A stretch of 64,000 nt of DNA from JAGWAJ01 sp965215155 (GTDB lineage Bacteria > Acidobacteriota > Vicinamibacteria > Vicinamibacterales > UBA8438): the NCBI GenBank assembly GCA_965215155.1, contig CBDCCY010000001.1, positions 124,001-188,000 of the forward strand, given 5' to 3'. Made by a program: the position numbers and the translations under genes. The notes under the pieces were generated by a model. That model had not been told where the DNA came from. It did no database searches and saw only the letters and a list, made by a program, of their open reading frames with translations. Positions 1-7,098 of the stretch are shown piece by piece. How positions within the stretch are numbered: the first letter of the stretch is position 1; every line of letters starts with the position of its first letter.

Positions 1-1
1 C

Positions 2-265
2 CCGCTGGCCAACGTGGCTTCGGCCGCCAGGATCGCCAACGGAGTGATCGAGGACATCCGGATCGTCGCCAACGGCGTCGCGCCGTACCCCGTGCGGTTC
101 ACCGCCGCCGAGGATGCGGTGCGGGGGCAGGCGGTCAGTGACGAGACGGCCGAGCAGGCGGGCGAGATCGCCATTCGCGGCGTTCGGCCCCTTGCGCACA
201 ATGGGTACAAGGTGGCGTTGCTGCGCAACCTTGTGAAGCGGTCCGTTCGCGGCGCCGAGGCATAG
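2..265 (+). CDS. Molybdopterin hydroxylase FAD subunit, C-terminal end (5' truncated)
   Basis: The reading frame is open from the window's left edge, so the gene starts outside it; only the last 87 codons are present. The residues match the C-terminal domain of the FAD-binding medium subunit of xanthine dehydrogenase/CO dehydrogenase-type molybdenum hydroxylases (CO_deh_flav_C): a strand with VANGVAPYPVRF, a helix over DETAEQAGEIA, and a closing AHNGYKVALLRNLV helix. In that family this subunit passes electrons between the 2Fe-2S subunit and the acceptor. The stop codon is directly followed, with no spacer, by the start of a cytochrome b gene, which suggests one transcript and possibly electron delivery to the membrane. 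The substrate cannot be told from this fragment. Confidence 0.8.
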   Translation, partial: PLANVASAARIANGVIEDIRIVANGVAPYPVRFTAAEDAVRGQAVSDETAEQAGEIAIRGVRPLAHNGYKVALLRNLVKRSVRGAEA

Positions 266-1123
266 ATGGAAATCTTTCAGTGGGATACGGACCCCTGGGG
301 CCGGGAGACCCTGATCCGGGTCTCCTGGGATCTTCTCTATCTCTTCTTCTGGGCCGGAATCGCCTTCATCGTCTTCCACGTCGTCTACGCGGCCGTCTGG
401 CTGCCCAGGCTGGCGCGCGAGGCGGCCCATGGGGGCGGCGGAGGCGATGCGGCCTCGGGCGTTCCCGAGAGGATCGAGCGGCACACGCTGGCCGCACGGC
501 TCTTCCACTGGATCATGGCCGTGGCGATGCTCGCGCTGCTGGTGACCGGGTTCTTCCCGATCATCGGCATCCAGTTCGCCTGGGTGACGATCCACTGGAT
601 TGCCGGTGTCGTCCTCACGATCTCCATCATCTACCACGTCATTCACGCGTCCTTCTATCTCGACTTCTGGTCGATCTGGCTGCTCCCGGCGGACATGGCG
701 GAAGCGGCGCAACGCGTGAAGCGCCAGCTCGGGGGTAGCGGCGGCGGCGTCCAGCGTCACGGGAAGTACCCGCTTGACCACAAGCTGTACCACACGGCGG
801 TCATGCTCGCCGGCCTCGCGGTGATCGGGACGGGTCTCGTGATGATGTTCCGGATCGAGAACGCGCTGGTTGCGAGGAACGCGTACCTGCTTTCGGAGGA
901 GACCTGGGGCCTGATGTACGCGCTCCACGGCCTCGGTGCGGTCCTGTTCGTCATGCTGACGCTGACGCACATCTACTTCGCGGTGCGGCCGGACAAGTTC
1001 TGGCTGACGAAGTCGATGATCTTCGGCTCGGTCGATCGCGAGCAGTACCTGGCGCACCACGATCCGTCGCGCTGGGTGGTGTCGGAGAAGCCCGCCGCCT
1101 CCCAGGAACCCGCGAAGAACTGA
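266..1123 (+). CDS. Cytochrome b/b6-type integral membrane protein
   Basis: This 285-residue protein has about five hydrophobic segments. The first is near residues 20-47, followed by a Gly-rich cytoplasmic-looking loop (55-65) and then a block typical of cytochrome b561/FdhI-type heme proteins: HTLAARLFHWIMAVAML, where His73 and His81 are candidate heme ligands, then His110 and His124 in the next helices and a distal HGLG/HIYF segment. Such proteins hold b hemes and link a soluble dehydrogenase to the quinone pool. It starts on the base after the stop of the molybdenum-hydroxylase FAD subunit, so the two are almost surely co-transcribed and the cytochrome may be the membrane acceptor of that enzyme. 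That functional link is inference. A strong hairpin at 1129-1171 closes the operon. Confidence 0.75.
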   Translation: MEIFQWDTDPWGRETLIRVSWDLLYLFFWAGIAFIVFHVVYAAVWLPRLAREAAHGGGGGDAASGVPERIERHTLAARLFHWIMAVAMLALLVTGFFPIIGIQFAWVTIHWIAGVVLTISIIYHVIHASFYLDFWSIWLLPADMAEAAQRVKRQLGGSGGGVQRHGKYPLDHKLYHTAVMLAGLAVIGTGLVMMFRIENALVARNAYLLSEETWGLMYALHGLGAVLFVMLTLTHIYFAVRPDKFWLTKSMIFGSVDREQYLAHHDPSRWVVSEKPAASQEPAKN

Positions 1124-1128
1124 TTCCG

Positions 1129-1171
1129 TAGCGGGGGCGCGCCGTCCGCCGAGGTCGGCGCGCCCCCGCTA
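1129..1171. terminator. Perfect 16-bp inverted repeat after the cytochrome b gene
   Basis: Arms at 1129-1144 and 1156-1171 are perfectly complementary over 16 bp, nearly all G-C, with an 11-base loop. It begins six bases after the cytochrome b stop codon. There is no U tract, as is usual at this G+C content, so it may act as a terminator or as an mRNA 3'-end stabiliser. Confidence 0.6.
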
Positions 1172-1229
1172 GCGTTCCCGACCAACGTTCCCTGCCATTC
1201 GAACGCGCCCCGGCATCCGGCCATCCATC

Positions 1230-1691
1230 GTGTCCAAGTCTGCTGCGCAGGAGTTGAAGGCTCGCGTCGACGTCGTCGAGGAGACCTACGAGTACTGCCT
1301 GGCCTACGCGGCCAAGGGCGTGGGGGTCCAGACGGCCGCGTCCACCGACACTCCGGTGCGGGAGCGGCTGCAGAGCCTCGCGAACGCGCTTCCCGAGCTT
1401 CCGCGGTCCTTTCTGCGGCTCGTCGAGGAACGCGGCGGGCCGGCGCGCGAGCACTACGAGGCATTCATCGACGTTCTGCGGCGGGATGCGGACACCGCGC
1501 TCGCGTCCGTCCGGCTCGTGCTCGCCCAGCCCGGCATCACGTCACAGATGGTCGACAACCTGAACGGCATGATCCACCTGCGGGCGCTGCTCACCGACGT
1601 CTTCCTGGTCGACGAGATGCTCCGGCCGGACGCCGACCACCCGCCGCACACGCCGCCCGACGACTCGGACAGCCCCCCGGCGACTTCCTGA
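1230..1691 (+). CDS. Uncharacterised small helical protein
   Basis: This is a GTG-started frame of 153 codons that I do not recognise. The protein lacks a signal peptide and is predicted largely helical from residues 5 to 128 (for example LKARVDVVEETYEYCLAYAA and LRRDADTALASVRLVLA), with an acidic, Pro-rich tail. Its amino-acid composition and codon use look like a real gene, and it lies downstream of the molybdenum hydroxylase/cytochrome b pair in the same direction, although the hairpin at 1129-1171 separates them. It could be an assembly or accessory factor, but nothing in the sequence shows this. An upstream ribosome binding site is not obvious. Confidence 0.5.
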   Translation: MSKSAAQELKARVDVVEETYEYCLAYAAKGVGVQTAASTDTPVRERLQSLANALPELPRSFLRLVEERGGPAREHYEAFIDVLRRDADTALASVRLVLAQPGITSQMVDNLNGMIHLRALLTDVFLVDEMLRPDADHPPHTPPDDSDSPPATS

Positions 1692-1804
1692 CGTGCGGCC
1701 CGTCGGCGGCGGCCGCTCGGAGTTCCGCGATGTTGCGGCCCCGGCGGTTCGGTGCGTCGAGCGCGCCGGGAGTGAACCGGACGCCGGGGCGTCGGCGAAG
1801 GCCC

Positions 1805-2545
1805 ATGGACCTCAGCGGCAAGGTGGCGCTCGTAGCGGGCGGTGCGCGGATGGGGGAGGCCCTGGCCGCTCGGTTGGCCGGGCGTGGAACGGGCGTCGCG
1901 GTCTCGTACCGCCGCTCGCGGGAGGCGGCGGAGCGGGCCGTGCAGGCCGCACGCGCCCGCGGCGGCTCCGCCACGGCCCTGCGTGCCGATCTCACGAGCC
2001 CCGTCGATGTCGGCTCGCTGACCGCCGCCGTGGTCACCCGGCTCGGGCGGCTCGACTTCATCGTCAACCTGGCATCGACCTATCGGCGCACGCCGTTCGA
2101 CGCCCTCTCCGAGGAGGCGTGGACTGCCGCGCTCGACGTCGACCTGTCGGCAGCGTTCCGCTTGGCACGCGCGGCAGTTCCCCACCTGCGCGCCGCGGGC
2201 GGGGGCCGCATCGTCCACGTCACGGACTGGACGGCCGCCTCGGGCCGCCCGCGCTACCCTGGCTACCTGCCCTACTACGTGGCGAAGCGGGCGCTCATCG
2301 GCCTGACGGAAGCGCTGGCCCTCGAGCTGGCGCCCGACGGCATCCTGGTCAACGCCGTCGCGCCGGGCCCCATCCTCCCGCCGCCGGATCTCGACGCCGA
2401 CGCCTCGGCGGCGGTGGAGCGGGAGACGCCGCTTGGCCGTTGGGGGGGAGCAGACGCCGTCGCAGACATGGTCATCACGTTGCTGGAATCGGACTTCGTG
2501 ACGGGGGAGACGGTCCGCGTCGACGGTGGCCGGCACCTGAAGTAG
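1805..2545 (+). CDS. SDR oxidoreductase, pteridine-reductase (FolM)-like
   Basis: A 246-residue short-chain dehydrogenase. ATG at 1805 fits the family N-terminus (MDLSGKVALVAGGARMG); an in-frame ATG at 1730 would add an Arg-rich 25-residue leader with no SDR counterpart. The dinucleotide motif AGGARMG (11-17) replaces the usual TGxxxGIG. NLAS (89-92) and the catalytic Tyr157-x3-Lys161 are present. Where classical SDRs have the catalytic Ser, this protein has VTDWTAASG (139-147). An Asp at that place and the PxxxYxxY spacing before YxxxK are features of FolM/PTR1-type pteridine reductases, so a dihydromonapterin- or dihydrofolate-type substrate is likely but unproven. The MNT nucleotidyltransferase gene starts 9 bases after its stop. 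Confidence 0.8.
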   Translation: MDLSGKVALVAGGARMGEALAARLAGRGTGVAVSYRRSREAAERAVQAARARGGSATALRADLTSPVDVGSLTAAVVTRLGRLDFIVNLASTYRRTPFDALSEEAWTAALDVDLSAAFRLARAAVPHLRAAGGGRIVHVTDWTAASGRPRYPGYLPYYVAKRALIGLTEALALELAPDGILVNAVAPGPILPPPDLDADASAAVERETPLGRWGGADAVADMVITLLESDFVTGETVRVDGGRHLK

Positions 2546-2554
2546 CCTTGTGAC

Positions 2555-3073
2555 GTGAGTTCCGCGGCGCCTCCGAGCGTGACGGTGCCGGCGTCGGTCC
2601 CGGAACCGTTCCGCACGAGCCTCGTCGTTGCCGGCGATGCCTGGTGCGCGCTCCTCGGCGCGCGGCTTCACTCGCTGGTGCTCTTCGGCTCGGTGGCCCG
2701 GGGCCAGAGCACGGCGCGCTCGGACATCGACCTCCTGGTGGTGGCCGCGGGGTTCCCGCACAGTCTCGTAGAACGCCGCCGCCCCCTTCTCGCGGCCTGG
2801 TCGCGCGCTCGCGACCGACACGCACTGCCCGCCGTCGACTGGAACCTCGTGACGAAGACGCCGGACGAGGCTCGATTCCACAGCCCGCTCTACCTCGACA
2901 TGGTCGAGGACGGCATTCTCCTGTTCGACCGGGGGGCGTTCTTCGAGACCGTGCTCGACACCATGCGCGCCCGCATGCGTGCGCTCGGAAGCCGGCGCGT
3001 GTTCCTCGACGACGGAAGTTGGTATTGGGACCTGAAGCCGGACTACCGCTTCGGCGAGGTGGTCGAGATATGA
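2555..3073 (+). CDS. MNT-type nucleotidyltransferase (MntA-like antitoxin)
   Basis: This 172-residue protein carries the minimal nucleotidyltransferase signature GSX10DXD: Gly45-Ser46 within LFGSVARG, then Asp57-Ile58-Asp59. Known relatives (MntA) AMPylate a partner HEPN ribonuclease and so act as its antitoxin. It begins with GTG at 2555, 9 bases after the SDR stop, and its own stop overlaps the start of the downstream HEPN gene (ATGA), the usual MNT-HEPN gene order with translational coupling. It is longer than the minimal 100-140 residue MNT proteins: residues 100-172 form an extra part ending in YWDLKPDYRFGEVVEI, which may be a substrate- or partner-binding extension. Confidence 0.8.
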   Translation: MSSAAPPSVTVPASVPEPFRTSLVVAGDAWCALLGARLHSLVLFGSVARGQSTARSDIDLLVVAAGFPHSLVERRRPLLAAWSRARDRHALPAVDWNLVTKTPDEARFHSPLYLDMVEDGILLFDRGAFFETVLDTMRARMRALGSRRVFLDDGSWYWDLKPDYRFGEVVEI

Positions 3074-3495
3074 CCAGCTCCCGCATGGGACGGCTGTACA
3101 TCGAGGAAGCCGCGAGCCGCGTGGAGCTGGTTCGCCTGGCCGCCGAGCGAGAGCTCTGGCCCACGGTCGTCCGGGAAGCGCAGGAGTGTGTAGAGCTGTT
3201 CCTGAAGGGTGCATTGCGCATCGTCGCGGTCGAGCCGGCCCGGACGCACGACGTCGCGGTCATGCTTCGCCGCGAGGCCGCTCGCTTTCCCCCCTGGTTT
3301 CGCACCGAGGTCGAACGTCTGGCCACCATCTCGACCGAGATGGCCGGCAACCGCGGCATCGCCTTCTACGGCGACGAGCGCCAGGACCTCGCCCCCCGGG
3401 ACCTCTTCGACCGGTCGGATGCCGAACGGGCGGCGGCCAACCTGGAGTATGTCGCAGCTCTCTGCGAGCGCCTGCTGGCGACGGTGCCCGGCTGA
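3070..3495 (+). CDS. HEPN-domain protein (HepT-like toxin partner)
   Basis: The 141-residue, all-helical product fits the HEPN family (PF05168 type). Helix 1 and 2 (residues 7-52) contain AAERELWPTVVREAQEC and VELFLKGALR, followed by PARTHDVAVML (56-66), which is the family's His-Asp turn before the third helix. The ATG overlaps the TGA of the MNT gene, so the two are coupled. In MNT/HEPN modules the HEPN protein is an RNase toxin with an RX4-6H motif. A clean RX4-6H is not evident here: Arg58 and His60 are only two apart. The protein could therefore be a catalytically altered or substrate-binding HEPN member. A toxin role is inference from gene order. Confidence 0.75.
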   Translation: MTSSRMGRLYIEEAASRVELVRLAAERELWPTVVREAQECVELFLKGALRIVAVEPARTHDVAVMLRREAARFPPWFRTEVERLATISTEMAGNRGIAFYGDERQDLAPRDLFDRSDAERAAANLEYVAALCERLLATVPG

Positions 3496-3621
3496 CGACC
3501 CGCGCGTGCGCGCGCGCTTCGTGCGCCGGCCGGCGTGAAGTAGCCTTGTAGCGTCGGCGGGTCGGGTGCCCGGTTCGCGCGGCGGGCCGGGTGGCGGTCA
3601 GACCGGGAAGGGAGGAGTGCG

Positions 3622-4638
3622 ATGCTCGATCGACATCTCGTCGCGGGGTCAGGGGCGATCGCCGCTCTGGTGCTGGGGTCGGTGCTGTCCGGGACGCCGG
3701 CGGGCTACGGGATCGCCGCCGCGGAAACGGCCGGGACCCAGCCCGCGGCGCCGGAGGGGGCGAGCGCGATGCGGACGCCGTGGGGGCACCCGGATCTCCA
3801 GGGGGTCTGGGACTTCCGCACCATCACGCCGCTGGAGCGTCCGGCCGAGTTGGCCGACCAGGAGTTCCTGACGGAGGAGGAGGCGGCCGGCCTGGAGCGG
3901 GCGGCCATCGAGCGCACGGAGCGGCTGGCCGAGCCGAGCGAGGTGCGCACGGAGCCGCTCCCCGCGGGCGGCAGCGTCGGGGCGTACAACGACTTCTGGT
4001 TCGACCGCGGGGTCAACGTGGTCTCAAGCCGCCGGACCTCGTTGATCGTCGATCCGCCTGACGGCCGGATACCCACGCTGACGCCGGCGGGGCAACAGCG
4101 CGCCGTCATGCGGGCCGCGGCGCGAGCCCGGCCGGCCGTCACCTGGGAGGATCGCAGCGTGTTCGAGCGCTGCGTCACCCGCAGCCTGCCCCGCCTGCCG
4201 GGCGGCTACAACCAGAACCTGCAGATCCTCCAGACCGCGGAGCACGTCGTGATCCTGTACGAGATGATGCGCGAAGCGCGCGTCATACCCCTCGACGGGC
4301 GGCCTCACCTGCCAGCCGGGGTGCAGCTCTGGCACGGTGACTCGCGCGGCCGATGGGAGGGCGACACGCTCGTGGTCGAGACCACCAACTTCTCGCCGAA
4401 GAACGACTTCCGCGGCGCGGGGGCCGGCCTGCGCCTTGTCGAGAGCTTCACGCGGGTCGACGCGGACACCATCGACCACCAGGTCACGATCTCGGATGCG
4501 ACGACGTTCACGCGGGCGTGGACGGCGGCAATCCCCCTGCGACGGACTGAGGCCCCAATGTACGAGTACGCCTGCCACGAGGGCAATTACGGCATGGAGG
4601 GCATCATGGCCGGGGCGCGGGCCGACGAGCGGGAGTGA
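3622..4638 (+). CDS. Secreted protein of unknown function (acidobacterial family)
   Basis: A 338-residue protein with an N-terminal hydrophobic segment (residues 9-36) that looks like a signal peptide, preceded by a good Shine-Dalgarno GGAGGAG at 3611-3617. The mature part opens with WGHPDLQGVWDF (about 54-65), then TPLERP and LTEEEAA. This opening is common to a large set of exported, uncharacterised proteins of acidobacteria and some proteobacteria. Further conserved-looking blocks are YNDFWFDRG, LIVDPPDGRIP and a beta-rich C-terminal half with WEGDTLVVETTNF. No catalytic motif is known to me. It is monocistronic and converges on the S9 peptidase gene, with a hairpin between them. Confidence 0.7.
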   Translation: MLDRHLVAGSGAIAALVLGSVLSGTPAGYGIAAAETAGTQPAAPEGASAMRTPWGHPDLQGVWDFRTITPLERPAELADQEFLTEEEAAGLERAAIERTERLAEPSEVRTEPLPAGGSVGAYNDFWFDRGVNVVSSRRTSLIVDPPDGRIPTLTPAGQQRAVMRAAARARPAVTWEDRSVFERCVTRSLPRLPGGYNQNLQILQTAEHVVILYEMMREARVIPLDGRPHLPAGVQLWHGDSRGRWEGDTLVVETTNFSPKNDFRGAGAGLRLVESFTRVDADTIDHQVTISDATTFTRAWTAAIPLRRTEAPMYEYACHEGNYGMEGIMAGARADERE

Positions 4639-4676
4639 CGGAGGCCCTCGCCGGATTCGGCCGGCGTCGCCGCACG

Positions 4677-4700
4677 AGGCCGGGCGTCACTGCCCGGCCT
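4677..4700. terminator. 9-bp perfect hairpin between convergent genes
   Basis: Arms 4677-4685 and 4692-4700 pair perfectly around a 6-base loop. The minus-strand S9 peptidase stop codon (4687-4689) sits in the loop, and the plus-strand gene ends at 4638, so the hairpin could serve both convergent transcripts. Confidence 0.5.
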
Positions 4701-6936
4701 CCGCGGCGCCGACCCCACGTGTCGGCCGCAGGTGCTCGAGCACGAAGTCGAGCATCATGGCCCGGCGGTGGTGCTCGAGGTCCGGGCTGCCGAGCCGGTG
4801 TCGCGACTTCGGGTAGATCATCATGTCGAACGGCTTGCCGGCCTGCTGCAGGGCGTAGGCGAACTGCAGGGTGTTCTGCATGTGGACGTTCTCGTCCATC
4901 GACCCGTGCACGAGCAGCAGGGCGCCGTGGAGGTCGGCGGCCCGGAAGCGGGGGGAGCTCCGGCGGTAGCCCTCGGCGTTGTTCTGCGGGGTCCGCATGT
5001 AGCGCTCGGTGTAGATCGTGTCGTAGTCGCGCCAGTCCGTCACCGAGCCCCCGGCGATGCCCATCGACCAGCGCCGGCTGTGGGTCAGCGCATAGCTGAC
5101 CATGAACCCGCCGTAGCTCCAGCCCTCGATTCCGATGCGTTCGGCGTCGACGTAAGGCTGCGCGGCGAGCCAGTCGAGCCCGTCCTCCAGGTCGCGCAGC
5201 TCCAGCTCGCCGAAGCGCTGGTAGACCGGCCAGGTCGAGACGGCGCCCTTGCCGCTCGCGGTGCTGTTGTCGAGCACCCAGACGAGGACGCCGTGCTGCG
5301 CGAGGAGCTGCCAGTAGAGCGTCTCCGCGCTCCAGGCGTTCCGCACGCGCTGGACGTGGGGGCCTCCGTAAACGTGCTGGTAGACGGGATAGCGGTGCGT
5401 CGGGTCGAAGTCCGGAGGCTTGATCAGGAGCGCTTCCATCTCGAACCCGTCGCGGTTCGGCACCTGCAGGAACTCCGGTCGCGGCAGGTCGTAGTCATCC
5501 AGGGCGCGGACCGGGTTCGCCGCCGCGACCCGCACCACGGACCCGTCCGCCGCATGAACGCGGACCTGGGTCGGTGTCGAGATGTCGCTCCAGCGATCGA
5601 GATAGTGCGTCAGGCCGGGGTTGAATCGCGCCGTGTGGGTGCCGGCGCGCTCCGACAGCCGGCGCAGCCCCGTGCCGTCGAGGCCGACACGGTAGACGTC
5701 GAGGCCGATGGGGCTCCGCTCCGTGCCCGAGAAGTAGACGACGCCGGCTTCCTCGTCGACGCCGTGCAGGGCGCGGACCTCCCATTCGCCGCTCGTCACG
5801 GTCGCGAGCACCGTCCCCGTCCGGTCGACGTGGTACAGGTGCTGCCACCCCGTGCGCTCGCTCAGGATCAGCATCGTCCCGTCGCGCAGCCAGGTCGGTG
5901 GGCCGGTGACGTTGACCCACGCCTCGCTGGTCTCGCGAAGCACGGTATCCGCGTCGCCGGTCCGCGGGTCGGCCAGATTGAGGTCGAGCCACGTCTGCTC
6001 CCGGTTCTGGACCTGGAACACCACCCGGCCGCTGTCGGGCGTCCAGCCGACGTCGACGACGAGCGGCTCCTCGGCCGCGTACGCGGCGAGGTCCACCCAC
6101 GACGTCGGAGCGCCCGCGTCCTCCGCGCCGACCACGCCGAGGCGCACGACCGGGTTCGCGTCCCCCGCCTTCGGGTAGTCCCAGGTCTCGACCTCCGGAC
6201 GGTACGGGATGTGGTCGAGGACGGTGAACGACGGGACGTCGCGGTCGTCGAGCTGCAGGTAGGCGATGCGGGTGGAGTCGGGGCTCCACCAGTACGCCCG
6301 GAAGTTGCCGCGCCCGTAGATCTCTTCCTGGTAGACCCAGTCGAGCTGGCCGTTGCGGATGCGGCCGCCGCCGTCGTCGGTGAGCTCGTGCTCGCGGAAG
6401 CCGCCCGTGTCGGCGACCACCAGGTTGCCCTCGCGCACGAACGCGACGAAGCGCCCGTCGGGGCTGAAGGACACCTCGCTCTCGGCGGCCGGCGACGCCG
6501 TCAGCCGGGCAACGCGATCGGCCTCGAAGTCGTAGTGATAGAGGTCGTCCGCCAGCGCGAAGACGAGGGCGGAGTAGTCGTGGTTGAAGACGTGGCCCGC
6601 CCGCCGCCCGCCTCGCCCCGCCTCGCCGGCGGCTACACCCGGCAGCGCCGCGATGGCCGCCTCCAGGCGGCCGAGATCGACGAGCGGTGCGCGCTCGCCC
6701 GTCGTCGCCTCCACGCGCATCGGCGGCCCCCCGGCGTGGCGCTCGACGTAGTGGCGATCGTCCAGCCAGGTCAGGCCGCCCGCGGCGCGGCCGGAGAAGT
6801 TGACGCGCCGGCCCGGGTCGTACAGGTCGGCGATGGTCAGGGCCCGCTGCTGGGCGGGCGCGGACTGCGCAAGCGCAAGGAAGAGGAGACTGGCGGCGGC
6901 GATGGCGACGCGCGGGAGCCGTCGGCTGGACCTCAT
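4687..6936 (-). CDS. Secreted S9 prolyl oligopeptidase (DPP IV-like)
   Basis: A 749-residue serine peptidase with a signal peptide (RVAIAAASLLFLALAQSAPAQ, cleavage near residue 29). The N-terminal half is a beta-propeller of the DPP IV type; QLDWVYQEEIYGRG is the double-Glu segment that in DPP IV binds the substrate N-terminus. The C-terminal alpha/beta hydrolase carries the nucleophile in GWSYGGFM (Ser607), the acid in SMDENVHMQ (Asp681) and the base in KSRHRLG (His713), with the spacing of clan SC family S9. It should release X-Pro or X-Ala dipeptides from peptides in the periplasm. A Shine-Dalgarno GGGAGG precedes the ATG. The M49 peptidase is transcribed divergently from the other side of a 162-base spacer, making a peptide-degradation pair. 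Confidence 0.93.
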   Translation of the reverse strand: MRSSRRLPRVAIAAASLLFLALAQSAPAQQRALTIADLYDPGRRVNFSGRAAGGLTWLDDRHYVERHAGGPPMRVEATTGERAPLVDLGRLEAAIAALPGVAAGEAGRGGRRAGHVFNHDYSALVFALADDLYHYDFEADRVARLTASPAAESEVSFSPDGRFVAFVREGNLVVADTGGFREHELTDDGGGRIRNGQLDWVYQEEIYGRGNFRAYWWSPDSTRIAYLQLDDRDVPSFTVLDHIPYRPEVETWDYPKAGDANPVVRLGVVGAEDAGAPTSWVDLAAYAAEEPLVVDVGWTPDSGRVVFQVQNREQTWLDLNLADPRTGDADTVLRETSEAWVNVTGPPTWLRDGTMLILSERTGWQHLYHVDRTGTVLATVTSGEWEVRALHGVDEEAGVVYFSGTERSPIGLDVYRVGLDGTGLRRLSERAGTHTARFNPGLTHYLDRWSDISTPTQVRVHAADGSVVRVAAANPVRALDDYDLPRPEFLQVPNRDGFEMEALLIKPPDFDPTHRYPVYQHVYGGPHVQRVRNAWSAETLYWQLLAQHGVLVWVLDNSTASGKGAVSTWPVYQRFGELELRDLEDGLDWLAAQPYVDAERIGIEGWSYGGFMVSYALTHSRRWSMGIAGGSVTDWRDYDTIYTERYMRTPQNNAEGYRRSSPRFRAADLHGALLLVHGSMDENVHMQNTLQFAYALQQAGKPFDMMIYPKSRHRLGSPDLEHHRRAMMLDFVLEHLRPTRGVGAAEAGQ

Positions 6937-7098
6937 GGTGGGAACCTCCCGGCCGGTATAATCGGAGCGGCCATCATTCTACTTCGGCTGTTCCGTGGTC
7001 TTCGGCGTCCCGCCGGTCGTGCGGGGGCCGGTCGTGCTCGGGCCGCTGCCGCACACCGGCCGCGGCCCGGCGGCGGTCGCCTCCCGGGGGAGTGTTCC

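Noticed and set aside
6957..6962. TATAAT on the plus strand between the S9 and M49 genes as a promoter
   Set aside because: The -10 is perfect, but no -35 occurs at 16-18 bases upstream and the site lies 137 bases before the start; too weak to call.
4732..7098. Open plus-strand frame continuing upstream of the M49 peptidase across the whole S9 gene
   Set aside because: It is antisense to an S9 peptidase with an intact triad; the M49 signal peptide and ribosome site fix the start at 7099.
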